DNA of 42,743 nt from a virus, in IMG/VR virus record IMGVR_UViG_3300048837_000695, positions 1-42,743 of that record. The stretch is one strand, 5' to 3'. The position numbers were made by a program, and so were the translations under genes. The notes beneath the pieces are model-generated. The model worked only from the letters and a program-made list of their open reading frames with translations, was not told the DNA's origin and did not search any database. Positions 1 through 5,864 of this stretch are shown one piece after another (within the stretch, counting starts at the first letter, position 1; every line of letters starts with the position of its first letter).

Positions 1-72
1 GCGGCTCTTCCCGCGCGAGCGGTAGAGCGCGAGGCCCCCGATGCGAGCTCGCTGCTCGTTCGTGAGCGTCAC
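1..72 (-). CDS. Partial duplicate (N-terminal part) of the 42416-42688 gene
   Basis: This is the first 24 codons of the small basic protein encoded in full at 42416-42688, cut by the window edge. It starts at a GTG that overlaps the TGA of the 69-194 gene (GTGA). It is not a separate gene; it exists because of the terminal repeat. Confidence 0.9.
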   Translation of the reverse strand, partial: MTLTNEQRARIGGLALYRSRGKSR

Positions 73-127
73 AGCAGCACCCACCGCACGAACGCCGCGG
101 CGATGCTGACCGCGATGATGGCGAGCA
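1..127. repeat. Left copy of 127-bp terminal repeat
   Basis: Positions 1-127 are identical to 42617-42743. The repeat cuts through one gene (42416-42688) and part of another (69-194), as expected for an arbitrary break in a circular sequence. The length of 127 equals a common assembler k-mer, so assembly overlap is more likely than a packaged terminal repeat. Confidence 0.97.
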
Positions 128-194
128 CCGGTCCGAGCCACTCGCCCCGGTCCGGCACCTCGTACTCTGGGTAGTCCTGCCAGTCCTGCGTCAT
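69..194 (-). CDS. 41-residue single-span membrane protein
   Basis: A short acidic N-terminus (MTQDWQDYPEYEVPDRGEW) is followed by one hydrophobic helix at about residues 20-40 ending in RWVLL. The ATG at 194 overlaps the stop of the upstream gene as ATGA, which argues for translational coupling and for this start over the much longer open frame upstream. It is the third gene of the leftward early unit. Function is unknown; small early membrane proteins in phages can act in exclusion or envelope modification, but nothing here shows that. Confidence 0.7.
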   Translation of the reverse strand: MTQDWQDYPEYEVPDRGEWLGPVLAIIAVSIAAAFVRWVLL

Positions 195-400
195 GCCACT
201 ACCTCGAACCGGGGCCGCACCTGGAACTCGGGCGGCTCTTCGCCGGTGATGCCCTCGTAGAGCTCGGTCGTGATGGAGAGCAGCCGGTAGGCCTCTTCGA
301 GGTCCTCGTACTTGCGGGCCATCAACATGGCGATGTCCTCTCGTGCCTGCAGCAGCACTAACCGGGCGCGAGCCTTCGTGAGTGGTTGTTGCTTGCTCAT
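191..400 (-). CDS. Small helical early protein, function unknown
   Basis: This 69-residue protein is predicted mostly helical, with a basic N-terminus (MSKQQPLTKARARL) and an acidic middle (ARKYEDLEEAYRLL). The ATG at 400 overlaps the TGA of the ribbon-helix-helix gene as ATGA, and its own stop overlaps the next ATG the same way. The chain RHH, this gene and the 41-residue membrane protein is therefore one coupled unit. I recognise no family. Confidence 0.7.
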   Translation of the reverse strand: MSKQQPLTKARARLVLLQAREDIAMLMARKYEDLEEAYRLLSITTELYEGITGEEPPEFQVRPRFEVVA

Positions 401-609
401 TCCGGGAGCTCCACAACGTCTGTGTCTGTGTGCCTGTTTCGAGCATTGCCGTTCGATTTTCGAACGTTCGGAAGCGCAGAATAACGCCGTTCCAGCCACT
501 GGCGCAGCATGGTTCCGGGGGTAAGGCCCAGCTCGTCGGCATCGGCGGCCATGGCCTCAACCACGTTCAAAGGGACTCGAACTGCAATGGTCTTCGTTGG
601 TGTTCTCAC
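397..609 (-). CDS. Ribbon-helix-helix (CopG/Arc-like) DNA-binding regulator
   Basis: The 70-residue protein has the RHH order: a short strand (TIAVRVP, residues 7-13), helix 1 (LNVVEAMAADADELG), a turn LTPG and helix 2 (TMLRQWLERRY). It starts with GTG and has no Shine-Dalgarno sequence. A -10 box lies only nine bases upstream, so the transcript may be nearly leaderless. It is the first gene of the leftward early unit and is divergent from the XRE gene, the usual position of a Cro-like or early regulator. Its coding region holds TTCGA-rich dyads (450-466, 461-470). DNA binding is well supported by fold; the target is inferred. Confidence 0.8.
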   Translation of the reverse strand: MRTPTKTIAVRVPLNVVEAMAADADELGLTPGTMLRQWLERRYSALPNVRKSNGNARNRHTDTDVVELPE

Positions 610-618
610 AGCGAGCAG

Positions 619-648
619 ACTATATCACTGCGCAAACACTGTTGTAAA
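619..648 (-). promoter_or_regulatory. Leftward early promoter (sigma70-like)
   Basis: On the minus strand TTTACA (643-648) and TATAGT (619-624) are separated by 18 bp; each hexamer matches the consensus at five of six bases. Predicted start of transcription is near 612, only a few bases before the GTG at 609. The dyad AACA-C-TGTT (635-643) lies in the spacer and touches the -35 box, an ideal repressor position. Confidence 0.65.
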
Positions 649-667
649 CACCCCGCAAACATGTTGT
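631..667. promoter_or_regulatory. Paired operator-like repeats between divergent regulators
   Basis: CGCAAACACTGTTGT (631-645) and CGCAAACATGTTGT (654-667) form an imperfect direct repeat, 23 bp start to start. Each holds a dyad: AACA-C-TGTT and AACATGTT. Same-face spacing of about two helical turns suggests cooperative binding by the XRE or the RHH protein. The right half is also part of the element shared with the late promoter region. Confidence 0.55.
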
Positions 668-681
668 TCGAAATTTGATGC

Positions 682-1080
682 ATGCTTCTCGCCGTGACCC
701 AGAAACAGCCGCGGCCCCGTACTCATAACCCGAAGCTGGAACGCTTGATGCGCGCCTCGCTCTCGGCGGCCGGAATCTCGATTGGAGAGTTTGGGGAGCG
801 TTCGCGATTCGGGCGCCAGGTCGCCGGCCGCATTGTTCGTGGCGAAGTCCAGACGGTCGCGCCCGATCAGGCGAACGTCATTGTCCGCGTCCTGCCAATC
901 ACGATGGAGCAGCTACTAGAGGCGGTGGGCTATGAGATCGCCATCACGCCACAGCGTCGCGTGCCCCAGGCTCTTGCTGACGCGTGGGCGGAGTGTCCGC
1001 CAGACGTCCGAGAAGGGCTGCTTCAGTTAGCACAGGCAGGAGCGCGGTTAGCGAATCCGGTAACAGGGTCGGCGGCATGA
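682..1080 (+). CDS. XRE-family (Cro/CI-like) transcriptional repressor
   Basis: The 132-residue protein has an HTH of the XRE type: helices around LERLMRASLSAAGISIGEFGE, the recognition region RQVAGRIVRGEVQTV and then the usual helix ending in MEQLLEAVGYE. There is no protease or LexA-like domain, so it is shorter than lambda CI. It is divergent from the RHH gene across a 72-bp operator region, which marks it as the likely lysogeny repressor. The start may be ATG 682 or the GTG at 697; neither has a strong Shine-Dalgarno. Its 3' end overlaps a possible opposing gene (944-1177). Confidence 0.8.
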   Translation: MLLAVTQKQPRPRTHNPKLERLMRASLSAAGISIGEFGERSRFGRQVAGRIVRGEVQTVAPDQANVIVRVLPITMEQLLEAVGYEIAITPQRRVPQALADAWAECPPDVREGLLQLAQAGARLANPVTGSAA

Positions 1081-1177
1081 CTGCGATCCAGCCCTCACGT
1101 CGAATGACTGCCAGTACCTGGTCTGCCGTTGCACCGGTAATCCCGCAGATCACCGTTTCCCGCTGCTCAACCGCCAT
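944..1177 (-). CDS. Possible 77-residue protein antisense to the XRE 3' end
   Basis: The ATG at 1177 is preceded by a strong AGGAG at ideal spacing (seven bases). The first 33 residues (MAVEQRETVICGITG...) look protein-like and lie outside the XRE gene. The remaining codons overlap the XRE gene antisense for 137 bp. I recognise no family. The good ribosome binding site favours a real gene; the long convergent overlap argues against it. Confidence 0.35.
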   Translation of the reverse strand: MAVEQRETVICGITGATADQVLAVIRREGWIAVMPPTLLPDSLTALLPVLTEAALLGRLADTPPTRQQEPGARDAVA

Positions 1178-1333
1178 AGCCACTCTCCTCTACCGTTCCC
1201 CGTCGCGCTCGGCGACATCGTACACACCGTTCAATGGTTTTGTTATCCCCCATCCATGCCGAAGTGGGATGGGCGCAACCATAGAACAACCGTTCGCGGC
1301 ACGTCTACGGCGTCATGTCACCACCTGGCCACG

Positions 1334-1354
1334 ACGCGTCATCTGCTGACGCGT
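1334..1354. promoter_or_regulatory. Perfect dyad upstream of the cargo membrane gene
   Basis: ACGCGTCA (1334-1341) and TGACGCGT (1347-1354) form a perfect 8-bp inverted repeat around TCTGC, 34 bp before the ATG at 1389. There is no T-run, so an operator is more likely than a terminator. The rest of 1184-1388 shows only a weak hairpin (1249-1273) and no gene. Confidence 0.4.
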
Positions 1355-1388
1355 TAGAGCAAATCTTCACAGAGCGAGGTCTAGAGCG

Positions 1389-2021
1389 ATGGCTGACAAA
1401 GGCACATTCAAGGGGGAGATCCAGCGAGGCTGGGCAAGGTTCTGGGCTCTGCCGTGGAAGTGGAAGGGCACAGCGCTCGCGGTGCTCGCGATTGTTATCA
1501 TCGGCGCTGTAGCCAGTGCCGGTGGCGGCGACAACGAGATCGCTGCCGCGGACCCAGGCGGAGATGAGACGCGGGCCCCTGAGCCGACGGCCACGCCTAC
1601 CGGCGCCCCGGCAGACGCTCCGACCCCAAAGCCAACAGTTGATGCGGTTGCCGCGGCAGAAGCCATCTATGGCGGGCTGATTACCACGAACGTCAGGGAT
1701 ATGCAGCGCCTAATGGGGGACCTCCAGCAGGCTACAGAGAATGTGAACTTCGCAGATGCGACCTGGAAAGGCCACGTCTTACAAGTCGTGGATGACATTC
1801 AGGCCGTGGCGCAGGACATGCGTCAATCAGAATCCCCTTCGGCACGGTGGGACGCCTTCAACGAGAAGTGGGTGGCAGCCGGTGGGAAGTTTGACGAAGC
1901 CATGACGTTGCTCCGCTCAGGCGTCAACAATGCCAGTGCTTCAACCATCAACGATGCTACCGCCCTCATGCTGGAAGGGAACGCGTTGGTCGATGCGGCA
2001 ACAGGCCTCATTCCGAAGTGA
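1389..2021 (+). CDS. Membrane-anchored protein with Pro/Thr-rich linker, probable lysogenic cargo
   Basis: The 210-residue protein has a basic, Trp-rich N-terminus, one membrane helix at about residues 28-46 (GTALAVLAIVIIGAVASA), a linker of PTATPTGAP type (about 60-83) and a helical C-terminal domain (about 85-210). The likely topology is N-in, with the helical domain outside the membrane. It sits between the repressor and attP, a common place for genes expressed from the prophage. PTATPT-type linkers are common in Chloroflexota surface proteins, a weak hint of host. A role in superinfection exclusion or lysogenic conversion is inference only. Confidence 0.65.
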   Translation: MADKGTFKGEIQRGWARFWALPWKWKGTALAVLAIVIIGAVASAGGGDNEIAAADPGGDETRAPEPTATPTGAPADAPTPKPTVDAVAAAEAIYGGLITTNVRDMQRLMGDLQQATENVNFADATWKGHVLQVVDDIQAVAQDMRQSESPSARWDAFNEKWVAAGGKFDEAMTLLRSGVNNASASTINDATALMLEGNALVDAATGLIPK

Positions 2022-2033
2022 CCCCACGATTTT

Positions 2034-2057
2034 TCGGCCTCCCAACCGGCCGATTTG
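2034..2057 (+). terminator. Weak intrinsic terminator after the cargo gene
   Basis: TCGGCC (2034-2039) pairs with GGCCGA (2048-2053) across an 8-nt loop, followed by TTTG. It lies 13 bp after the stop at 2021. The stem is short, so read-through into the integrase is possible. Confidence 0.4.
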
Positions 2058-2098
2058 AATCTGAGGAGCCCGCCAAAAGCCGCTCTACCCGTGGCATT

Positions 2099-2144
2099 TC
2101 TCATAATCGTGAGGTCGGGAGTTCGAGCCTCCCCCCTGCTACCA
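2099..2144 (+). other. attP core: 3' half of a CAT-anticodon tRNA
   Basis: From the anticodon loop CTCATAA (2100-2106) the sequence reads as the rest of a tRNA: the variable region, a T-arm GGGAG-TTCGAGC-CTCCC (2117-2133), the acceptor strand CCCTGCT (2134-2140) and ACCA (2141-2144). The 5' half is missing: bases 2095-2099 do not pair with the anticodon-stem 3' strand. This is the classic signature of a phage attachment site that rebuilds a host tRNA on integration, and it lies 87 bp before the integrase. The target is tRNA-Met, or tRNA-Ile with a modified CAT anticodon. Confidence 0.85.
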
Positions 2145-2230
2145 ACGGGCAGACTTACGTCTAGTCCAGATTCGAGAAACGGTCACCCACGCGGCCCCCG
2201 CTGGCTCCACAACAGAGAGGAGCCGCACGA

Positions 2231-3169
2231 GTGACCCCACGATTGTCTACCGACCGGCCAGAACTGGCCCGCGTCGAGCGCCTGCTCGACCTGTTCCTGC
2301 TGAAGCGCGAGAACGCGGACTGCGCGCCCGTGACCCTCGCGGACTACCGCCGCGCGGTGCGCCATTTCCTGCTGTTCGATGGCACGCCTCCGGACCCGCG
2401 CGACTGGCGGGACGAACACATCGAGCTGTGGCTGGCCGGACTCCGCGGCGCCGGGCTGAAAACCGGCACGCGCGCCTGGTACCAGCGCCACCTGTTCGCC
2501 TTCATAGGGTTCCTCGTTGAGCGCGAGGAAACCGGCACGAACACGCGCGGCAACCCCATCGACCCGCGCAAGGGCGTGCTCCGTATCAAGCCGGAGAACG
2601 TCAGGCGCCGCTGGGCCGATACCGACGTGATCACCCGGTTGCTGACCGTGGCCATCACCAGCCGCAACCCCGCGCGTAACGCTGCCATCATCCACGCGTT
2701 GCGCGCCACCGGCGCCCGGCGCAACGAGCTCGCCCACTGCACGCTCGATGACCTCAACCTCGAAGACGAGGTCGAGCCGGGCATCACCTGGCCGACGCTG
2801 CGCCTGCGGGTGACCAAGACCCGGGTGGAGCGCAAGGTGCCGCTCGACGGACCCGCGCATGCCGCGATGCTCGAATGGCTGCTCGTACGCGGGGATGAGC
2901 CTGGCGCGCTGTTCACCTCGGAGCGCACCGGGCCCCTGACCGGCGAGGGCATCAAGCAGGTGATCGACCGGCTCGCTGCGCGGGCCAAGGTGCAGGCCAG
3001 CAGCCATGATTTCCGCCGCGCCTTCGCCGCTACCGCGCGCCGCAGGGGCCTCGACATCGCCCACGTGCAGCGGTTGCTGGGCCACAGCACGATCACCATG
3101 TCGCTGGTCTATTCAGAGGAGGGCGAGGATGATGCCGCCATCAGCGCGTACCGGAGGCTGATGGCCTGA
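2231..3169 (+). CDS. int: Tyrosine recombinase integrase
   Basis: The 312-residue protein has an N-terminal SAM-like core-binding domain (about 10-105) and a C-terminal catalytic domain (about 130-305). The active-site residues are visible: Arg163 in TGARRNEL, His259 and Arg262 in HDFR, His285 in LLGHS, and the nucleophile Tyr294. The length is normal for a simple XerC/D-like phage integrase without an arm-binding domain. It starts with GTG after GAGAGGAG. Directly upstream is attP, so it should integrate the phage into the host tRNA gene. A possible directionality factor is the HTH protein at 4726-5223. Confidence 0.93.
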   Translation: MTPRLSTDRPELARVERLLDLFLLKRENADCAPVTLADYRRAVRHFLLFDGTPPDPRDWRDEHIELWLAGLRGAGLKTGTRAWYQRHLFAFIGFLVEREETGTNTRGNPIDPRKGVLRIKPENVRRRWADTDVITRLLTVAITSRNPARNAAIIHALRATGARRNELAHCTLDDLNLEDEVEPGITWPTLRLRVTKTRVERKVPLDGPAHAAMLEWLLVRGDEPGALFTSERTGPLTGEGIKQVIDRLAARAKVQASSHDFRRAFAATARRRGLDIAHVQRLLGHSTITMSLVYSEEGEDDAAISAYRRLMA

Positions 3170-3372
3170 TGGAAGATGAACCCACTCACCGCGCCGTTCG
3201 CCGGATGCGCAATCGCCTCCGCGGCGAACCCGCGCAGCTCGCGCGTGCTTCGCGCGGGAAGCGCGCGCGAAATGCGCGCTTCCCGCGGCTCGATATCCGC
3301 TGGTCGCTGCTCTACTGCCCCTCGTGCTGGTATGCCGCCCAACGCGGCGGGCGATGCCGCTCACACGGCTAG
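3169..3372 (+). CDS. Doubtful 67-residue basic ORF after the integrase
   Basis: Its ATG overlaps the integrase stop (TGATG), and the C-terminal region holds YCPSCW with a later Cys and His, a possible zinc site. The middle is low complexity (ARASRGKRARNARF), because a 14-bp inverted repeat is encoded there. No independent Shine-Dalgarno is seen. It may be real through coupling, or the stretch may be only a transcription-control hairpin. Confidence 0.3.
   Translation: MEDEPTHRAVRRMRNRLRGEPAQLARASRGKRARNARFPRLDIRWSLLYCPSCWYAAQRGGRCRSHG
3253..3287. terminator. Very strong GC hairpin downstream of the integrase
   Basis: CGCGGGAAGCGCGC (3253-3266) and GCGCGCTTCCCGCG (3274-3287) pair perfectly over 14 bp with loop GCGAAAT. 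There is no T-run on either side, so it is terminator-like or an RNA-stabilising structure, not a canonical intrinsic terminator. Confidence 0.45.
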
Positions 3373-3422
3373 CCATCCCACCCCCAGCCCGAAAACTCGT
3401 CACATTTTGACGCGGAACCCTA

Positions 3423-3451
3423 TTGCTAAACCATCCCGCGCATGATAAATT
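3423..3451 (+). promoter_or_regulatory. Candidate promoter for the 3512 gene
   Basis: TTGCTA (3423-3428) and TAAATT (3446-3451) are separated by 17 bp in a local AT-rich patch. A TTGACG at 3407-3412 has no matching -10 box. The match is modest; the support is mainly the AT-rich patch and the leader hairpin that follows. Confidence 0.35.
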
Positions 3452-3460
3452 ATGGGTGTC

Positions 3461-3484
3461 CCCGGAGGGATAGGCCCCTCCGGG
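3461..3484 (+). promoter_or_regulatory. 5' leader hairpin before the 3512 gene
   Basis: CCCGGAGGG (3461-3469) pairs with CCCTCCGGG (3476-3484) over 9 bp with a 6-nt loop, about 27 bp before the start codon. There is no T-run. It would form at the 5' end of the mRNA if the promoter at 3423-3451 is used, and could stabilise the message or block read-through from the integrase. Confidence 0.45.
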
Positions 3485-3511
3485 AGAACGCCACAGTAGA
3501 GGAGTCCTACC

Positions 3512-3865
3512 ATGACGAACCCCCAGACTAGCACCGCCCTGTTCGAAATCGTGACGCTCGACGAGGCTGGCCAGTGGGTCAGCGACCAGCTCGGCACCGA
3601 CAACGTGTTCGACACCCGCGAAGAGGCCGAGGCCGCCATCATCGAGCTTCGCAAGCTCGGCGAGGATTGGGCCGAGGCTGAGTACGACGTCCGCGAGATC
3701 GATGCGCCGTTCGAGCGCTGCATCTACTGCTACGTTGATGTGCCCGCGGCCGACGTTCCCGCATACCGAGATGACGAGGCATGGGCAGAGATCGCCACGC
3801 ACCACGCCGCTGATTGCGAATGGGTGACCACACGCGCCCACCGCTCCTACAGTTACGAAGCCTAG
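3512..3865 (+). CDS. Acidic protein with a predicted zinc site, function unknown
   Basis: The 117-residue protein is rich in Glu and Asp. An N-terminal alpha/beta part (about 1-68, with REEAEAAIIELRKLGEDW) is followed by CIYCYVDVP and a C-terminal HHAADCEW. The pattern Cys-x2-Cys, then His-His and Cys about 28 residues later, looks like a small zinc site. RBS AGAGGAG is well placed. It has its own leader hairpin and a terminator behind it, so it may be an independently expressed prophage gene. I do not recognise the family. Confidence 0.7.
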   Translation: MTNPQTSTALFEIVTLDEAGQWVSDQLGTDNVFDTREEAEAAIIELRKLGEDWAEAEYDVREIDAPFERCIYCYVDVPAADVPAYRDDEAWAEIATHHAADCEWVTTRAHRSYSYEA

Positions 3866-3879
3866 AGCAACTATCGCCC

Positions 3880-3911
3880 GCCCGCCTGCGGTTGGCGAGG
3901 CGGGCCTTTCC
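3880..3911 (+). terminator. Intrinsic terminator-like hairpin
   Basis: GCCCGCCT (3880-3887) pairs with AGGCGGGC (3898-3905), 10-nt loop, followed by CTTTCC. It lies between the 3512 gene and the zinc-finger gene at 3929. The T-tract is weak, so termination may be partial. Confidence 0.5.
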
Positions 3912-3928
3912 ACGCCCCGGAGAAACCG

Positions 3929-4702
3929 ATGGCCACCGCCACATGCACACACTGCGGCACCAGCATCAACGCTCGCGGCCCTGAACCAGCTGTTGGGCGA
4001 TTTTGCATGGCCACGGAGTGCCAACGCGAACGGCAACGACGACGGGGGCGAGCAAACTACGTCCCGCGTGGGAACCGCAGTCCAGCGCAGTGCGTTCAGC
4101 CCGACTGCCAGAGTCGCGACCATGTTGTCCGTGGTCTCTGCCGCTCTCATAGTCGCGTCCTGCCCTGCCTCATCCCGGATGAGGGCCGCCCTTGCGGGGA
4201 GATGGTAGTTGCCCGCGGGCTCTGCCTCAGGCACTACACACGACGGAGGAACGGCCAGTGCGTCGTCTGTCTCGCCCCCATGCGGGAGAGAATCAACCAG
4301 GGCGTGTTCTGTCGCCAGCCAGACTGCCGGAACGATCTGCAGATGGCAGTCCGATTCGCCCGCCATGCCCGCCCCGCACGCCCAGGCCTCCCGCCCATCG
4401 GCCAGATGGTGTACTCACCCGACGGAGAGCCCCAATGCCACGTCTGCGGGCAGTTCGTACGGCGCTCGCTCGGCCAACACTCCCGCCGCAGCCACGGGAT
4501 CACAGCGGATGAGTATCGCGAGGAGTTTGAATTGAACCGTCAACAGGGCCTCTCCTCTGAGGCGGCCTTCGCGAACTACTCCGCCATAGCCCGAAAGCGG
4601 CGCTTCGGACTCGTCAACGTAACGCATGTAGGCAAGGACAACCCCCGCCCGTACATGCCATCACTGCGCCTCCAAGCCCTGATCAATCGATCCGATCGCT
4701 GA
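3929..4702 (+). CDS. Multi-zinc-finger protein with Ros/MucR-like C-terminal domain
   Basis: The 257-residue protein contains 16 Cys residues. Cys-rich knuckles fill the N-terminal two thirds (Cys6/9, 26/31, 55/60, 71, 80, 89, 99, 111/114, 128/133). Cys170-x2-Cys173 with His184 and His189 is followed by ITADEYREEFEL, matching the Ros/MucR zinc-finger pattern of C2H2 plus HG-t-eEYR. Ros/MucR proteins bind DNA as transcription regulators; homologous domains are frequent in phages. It shares a 14-bp start leader, CGGAGAAACCGATG (3918-3931), with the next gene. The role here is probably control of transcription or of host functions, which is inference. Confidence 0.7.
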   Translation: MATATCTHCGTSINARGPEPAVGRFCMATECQRERQRRRGRANYVPRGNRSPAQCVQPDCQSRDHVVRGLCRSHSRVLPCLIPDEGRPCGEMVVARGLCLRHYTRRRNGQCVVCLAPMRERINQGVFCRQPDCRNDLQMAVRFARHARPARPGLPPIGQMVYSPDGEPQCHVCGQFVRRSLGQHSRRSHGITADEYREEFELNRQQGLSSEAAFANYSAIARKRRFGLVNVTHVGKDNPRPYMPSLRLQALINRSDR

Positions 4703-4725
4703 ACGCCTGACACTCGGAGAAACCG

Positions 4726-5223
4726 ATGACTACCTACACCACCGACGAGGCCGCAACCATGCTCGGCATCACCCCCGATCGCGTCCGCAAGCTCGCTCTG
4801 GCCGGGCGCGCTGGCACCCGTGGTATCTACGGCTGGCAGTTCAGCCCCGAAGATATCGCCGCCCTGCGCGACCGCCCGCCCGGTCGGCCGCCGCGCGAAG
4901 CACTGCGCATCCGCGACTTCCTCACCCTCTCGCCCGAGGAGGCGCAGCTAATCGTCGCGGCGCTCAACGGCCACCTGCGAACCGAGGGCATCAGCCCACG
5001 CGACGAACTCTTGCTCTCCATCCTCGATAGCGTCGGCCCTGATGCCGAGGGCGACCGGCTGGATGAGATATACGGCGTGACCGAGTGGCGCGCCCTCATC
5101 GTCCGGCTCTCCGCCCTCACCGAGGCACAGGCGGCGATGGTGCTCGACGCAGCCGAGGCGTTCTGGCACGGCGACCTGGACCTGCCCGCGAATGAGCTCT
5201 TGGGCAACGTGGGGATGCTGTAG
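4726..5223 (+). CDS. HTH (excisionase/MerR-like) DNA-binding protein
   Basis: In this 165-residue protein, residues 3-52 form a HTH_17/excisionase-like winged helix: YTTDEAATMLGITPDRVRKL, then a wing with RGIYGWQFSPEDIAAL. A basic PPGRPP linker leads to a helical C-terminal domain of about 100 residues that I do not recognise. It is the last gene of the rightward block and ends 8 bp before a strong terminator. It could be the recombination directionality factor for the integrase, but typical factors are shorter, so a transcription regulator is equally likely. Confidence 0.65.
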   Translation: MTTYTTDEAATMLGITPDRVRKLALAGRAGTRGIYGWQFSPEDIAALRDRPPGRPPREALRIRDFLTLSPEEAQLIVAALNGHLRTEGISPRDELLLSILDSVGPDAEGDRLDEIYGVTEWRALIVRLSALTEAQAAMVLDAAEAFWHGDLDLPANELLGNVGML

Positions 5224-5231
5224 AAAGCGAA

Positions 5232-5267
5232 GGCGGACCCTACCCGTCTCGGCACGTAGGGTCCGCC
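5232..5267. terminator. Strong two-way terminator between convergent units
   Basis: GGCGGACCCTAC (5232-5243) pairs perfectly with GTAGGGTCCGCC (5256-5267), 12 bp, loop 12 nt. It lies between the end of the rightward block (5223) and the end of the leftward late unit (5304), so it can stop transcription from both sides. T-runs are short. Confidence 0.75.
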
Positions 5268-5303
5268 CTCTGTCGGCATCCCAGGCAGCGTCAGTTTAGC
5301 AGG

Positions 5304-5597
5304 CTACCCGGTGCGCTTCTCGATCTTGTCTGCGAGGCCCACGGGGTCCCACACGCCGAAATATCCGAGCTGGGACAGCGCGTAGACCGCGGCCGCGGTG
5401 GTCACTATGCCGGCCCGTGTTTCGATGCCCATGAGCAACGCCGACCCCACGCCAGCTATGACGGCGACGCCAAACGCCGCAAGCGCCTTCGTCTCGGTCG
5501 CCCAACCGCGGCGATTGATGATCGCCTGCACCAGCGGCAACAGACCGCCGAGCAGGATGAGGATTGCAGGGTCAACCTGTGTGATAAACTCTTCCAT
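5304..5597 (-). CDS. Holin-like protein with three membrane helices
   Basis: The 97-residue protein has hydrophobic segments at about 10-28, 38-58 and 63-82, then a short charged tail (LADKIEKRTG), the usual layout and size of a class I holin. It would form pores in the cytoplasmic membrane at the end of infection and release the endolysin, which has no signal peptide. It is the last gene of the late unit, separated from the endolysin gene by one small gene. The assignment rests on topology and context, since holins share little sequence. Confidence 0.75.
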   Translation of the reverse strand: MEEFITQVDPAILILLGGLLPLVQAIINRRGWATETKALAAFGVAVIAGVGSALLMGIETRAGIVTTAAAVYALSQLGYFGVWDPVGLADKIEKRTG

Positions 5598-5600
5598 GAC

Positions 5601-5864
5601 CTAACCTCCCTCGCCCTCATGGGGCGGATTACCCTCTGCCAACGCCTCCGCGAACGCCCAGTAGATGCTCGCGTCGAGCAGCTCCTCGCTCAGCTCTCGC
5701 AGCCAATCTCGGCCGTCTCCCGGCATAAGCATCCCGTAGCGCTCCTGCCCGCTGCGGATGCGCCGCGCCAGCACGGTGACCGCGCGCAGCTCGTACGCCC
5801 CGAGGCCAGCGGTCACCCCGTCCAGCTGGTGATGCAGCCCCAGGATCTCGTCCGTCTGCGTCAT
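5601..5864 (-). CDS. Small helical protein between endolysin and holin
   Basis: This 87-residue protein contains RRIRSGQERYG and LREL-SEELLDASIYWAF. The SEELLDA..Y pattern resembles the EExxD signature of small conserved phage proteins and of MazG-like all-alpha pyrophosphohydrolases, but the full MazG motif set is not visible. The ATG at 5864 overlaps the endolysin stop as ATGA, so the open frame reaching 6047 is not used. It might contribute to lysis by position, or be an unrelated nucleotide-pool protein. Confidence 0.6.
   Translation of the reverse strand: MTQTDEILGLHHQLDGVTAGLGAYELRAVTVLARRIRSGQERYGMLMPGDGRDWLRELSEELLDASIYWAFAEALAEGNPPHEGEGG

Noticed and set aside
1-127. Packaged direct terminal repeats of T7 type
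   Set aside because: The ends fall inside coding genes of the early unit and the length equals a usual assembly k-mer; no signature of a defined packaging end is seen.
1249-1273. Terminator after the XRE gene
   Set aside because: CCCATCC/GGATGGG is only 7 bp with an 11-nt loop and no T-run, and lies 170 bp from the stop.
2095-2144. A complete tRNA gene
   Set aside because: Only the 3' half from the anticodon loop onward is present; the 5' strand of the anticodon stem, D-arm and 5' acceptor strand are absent.
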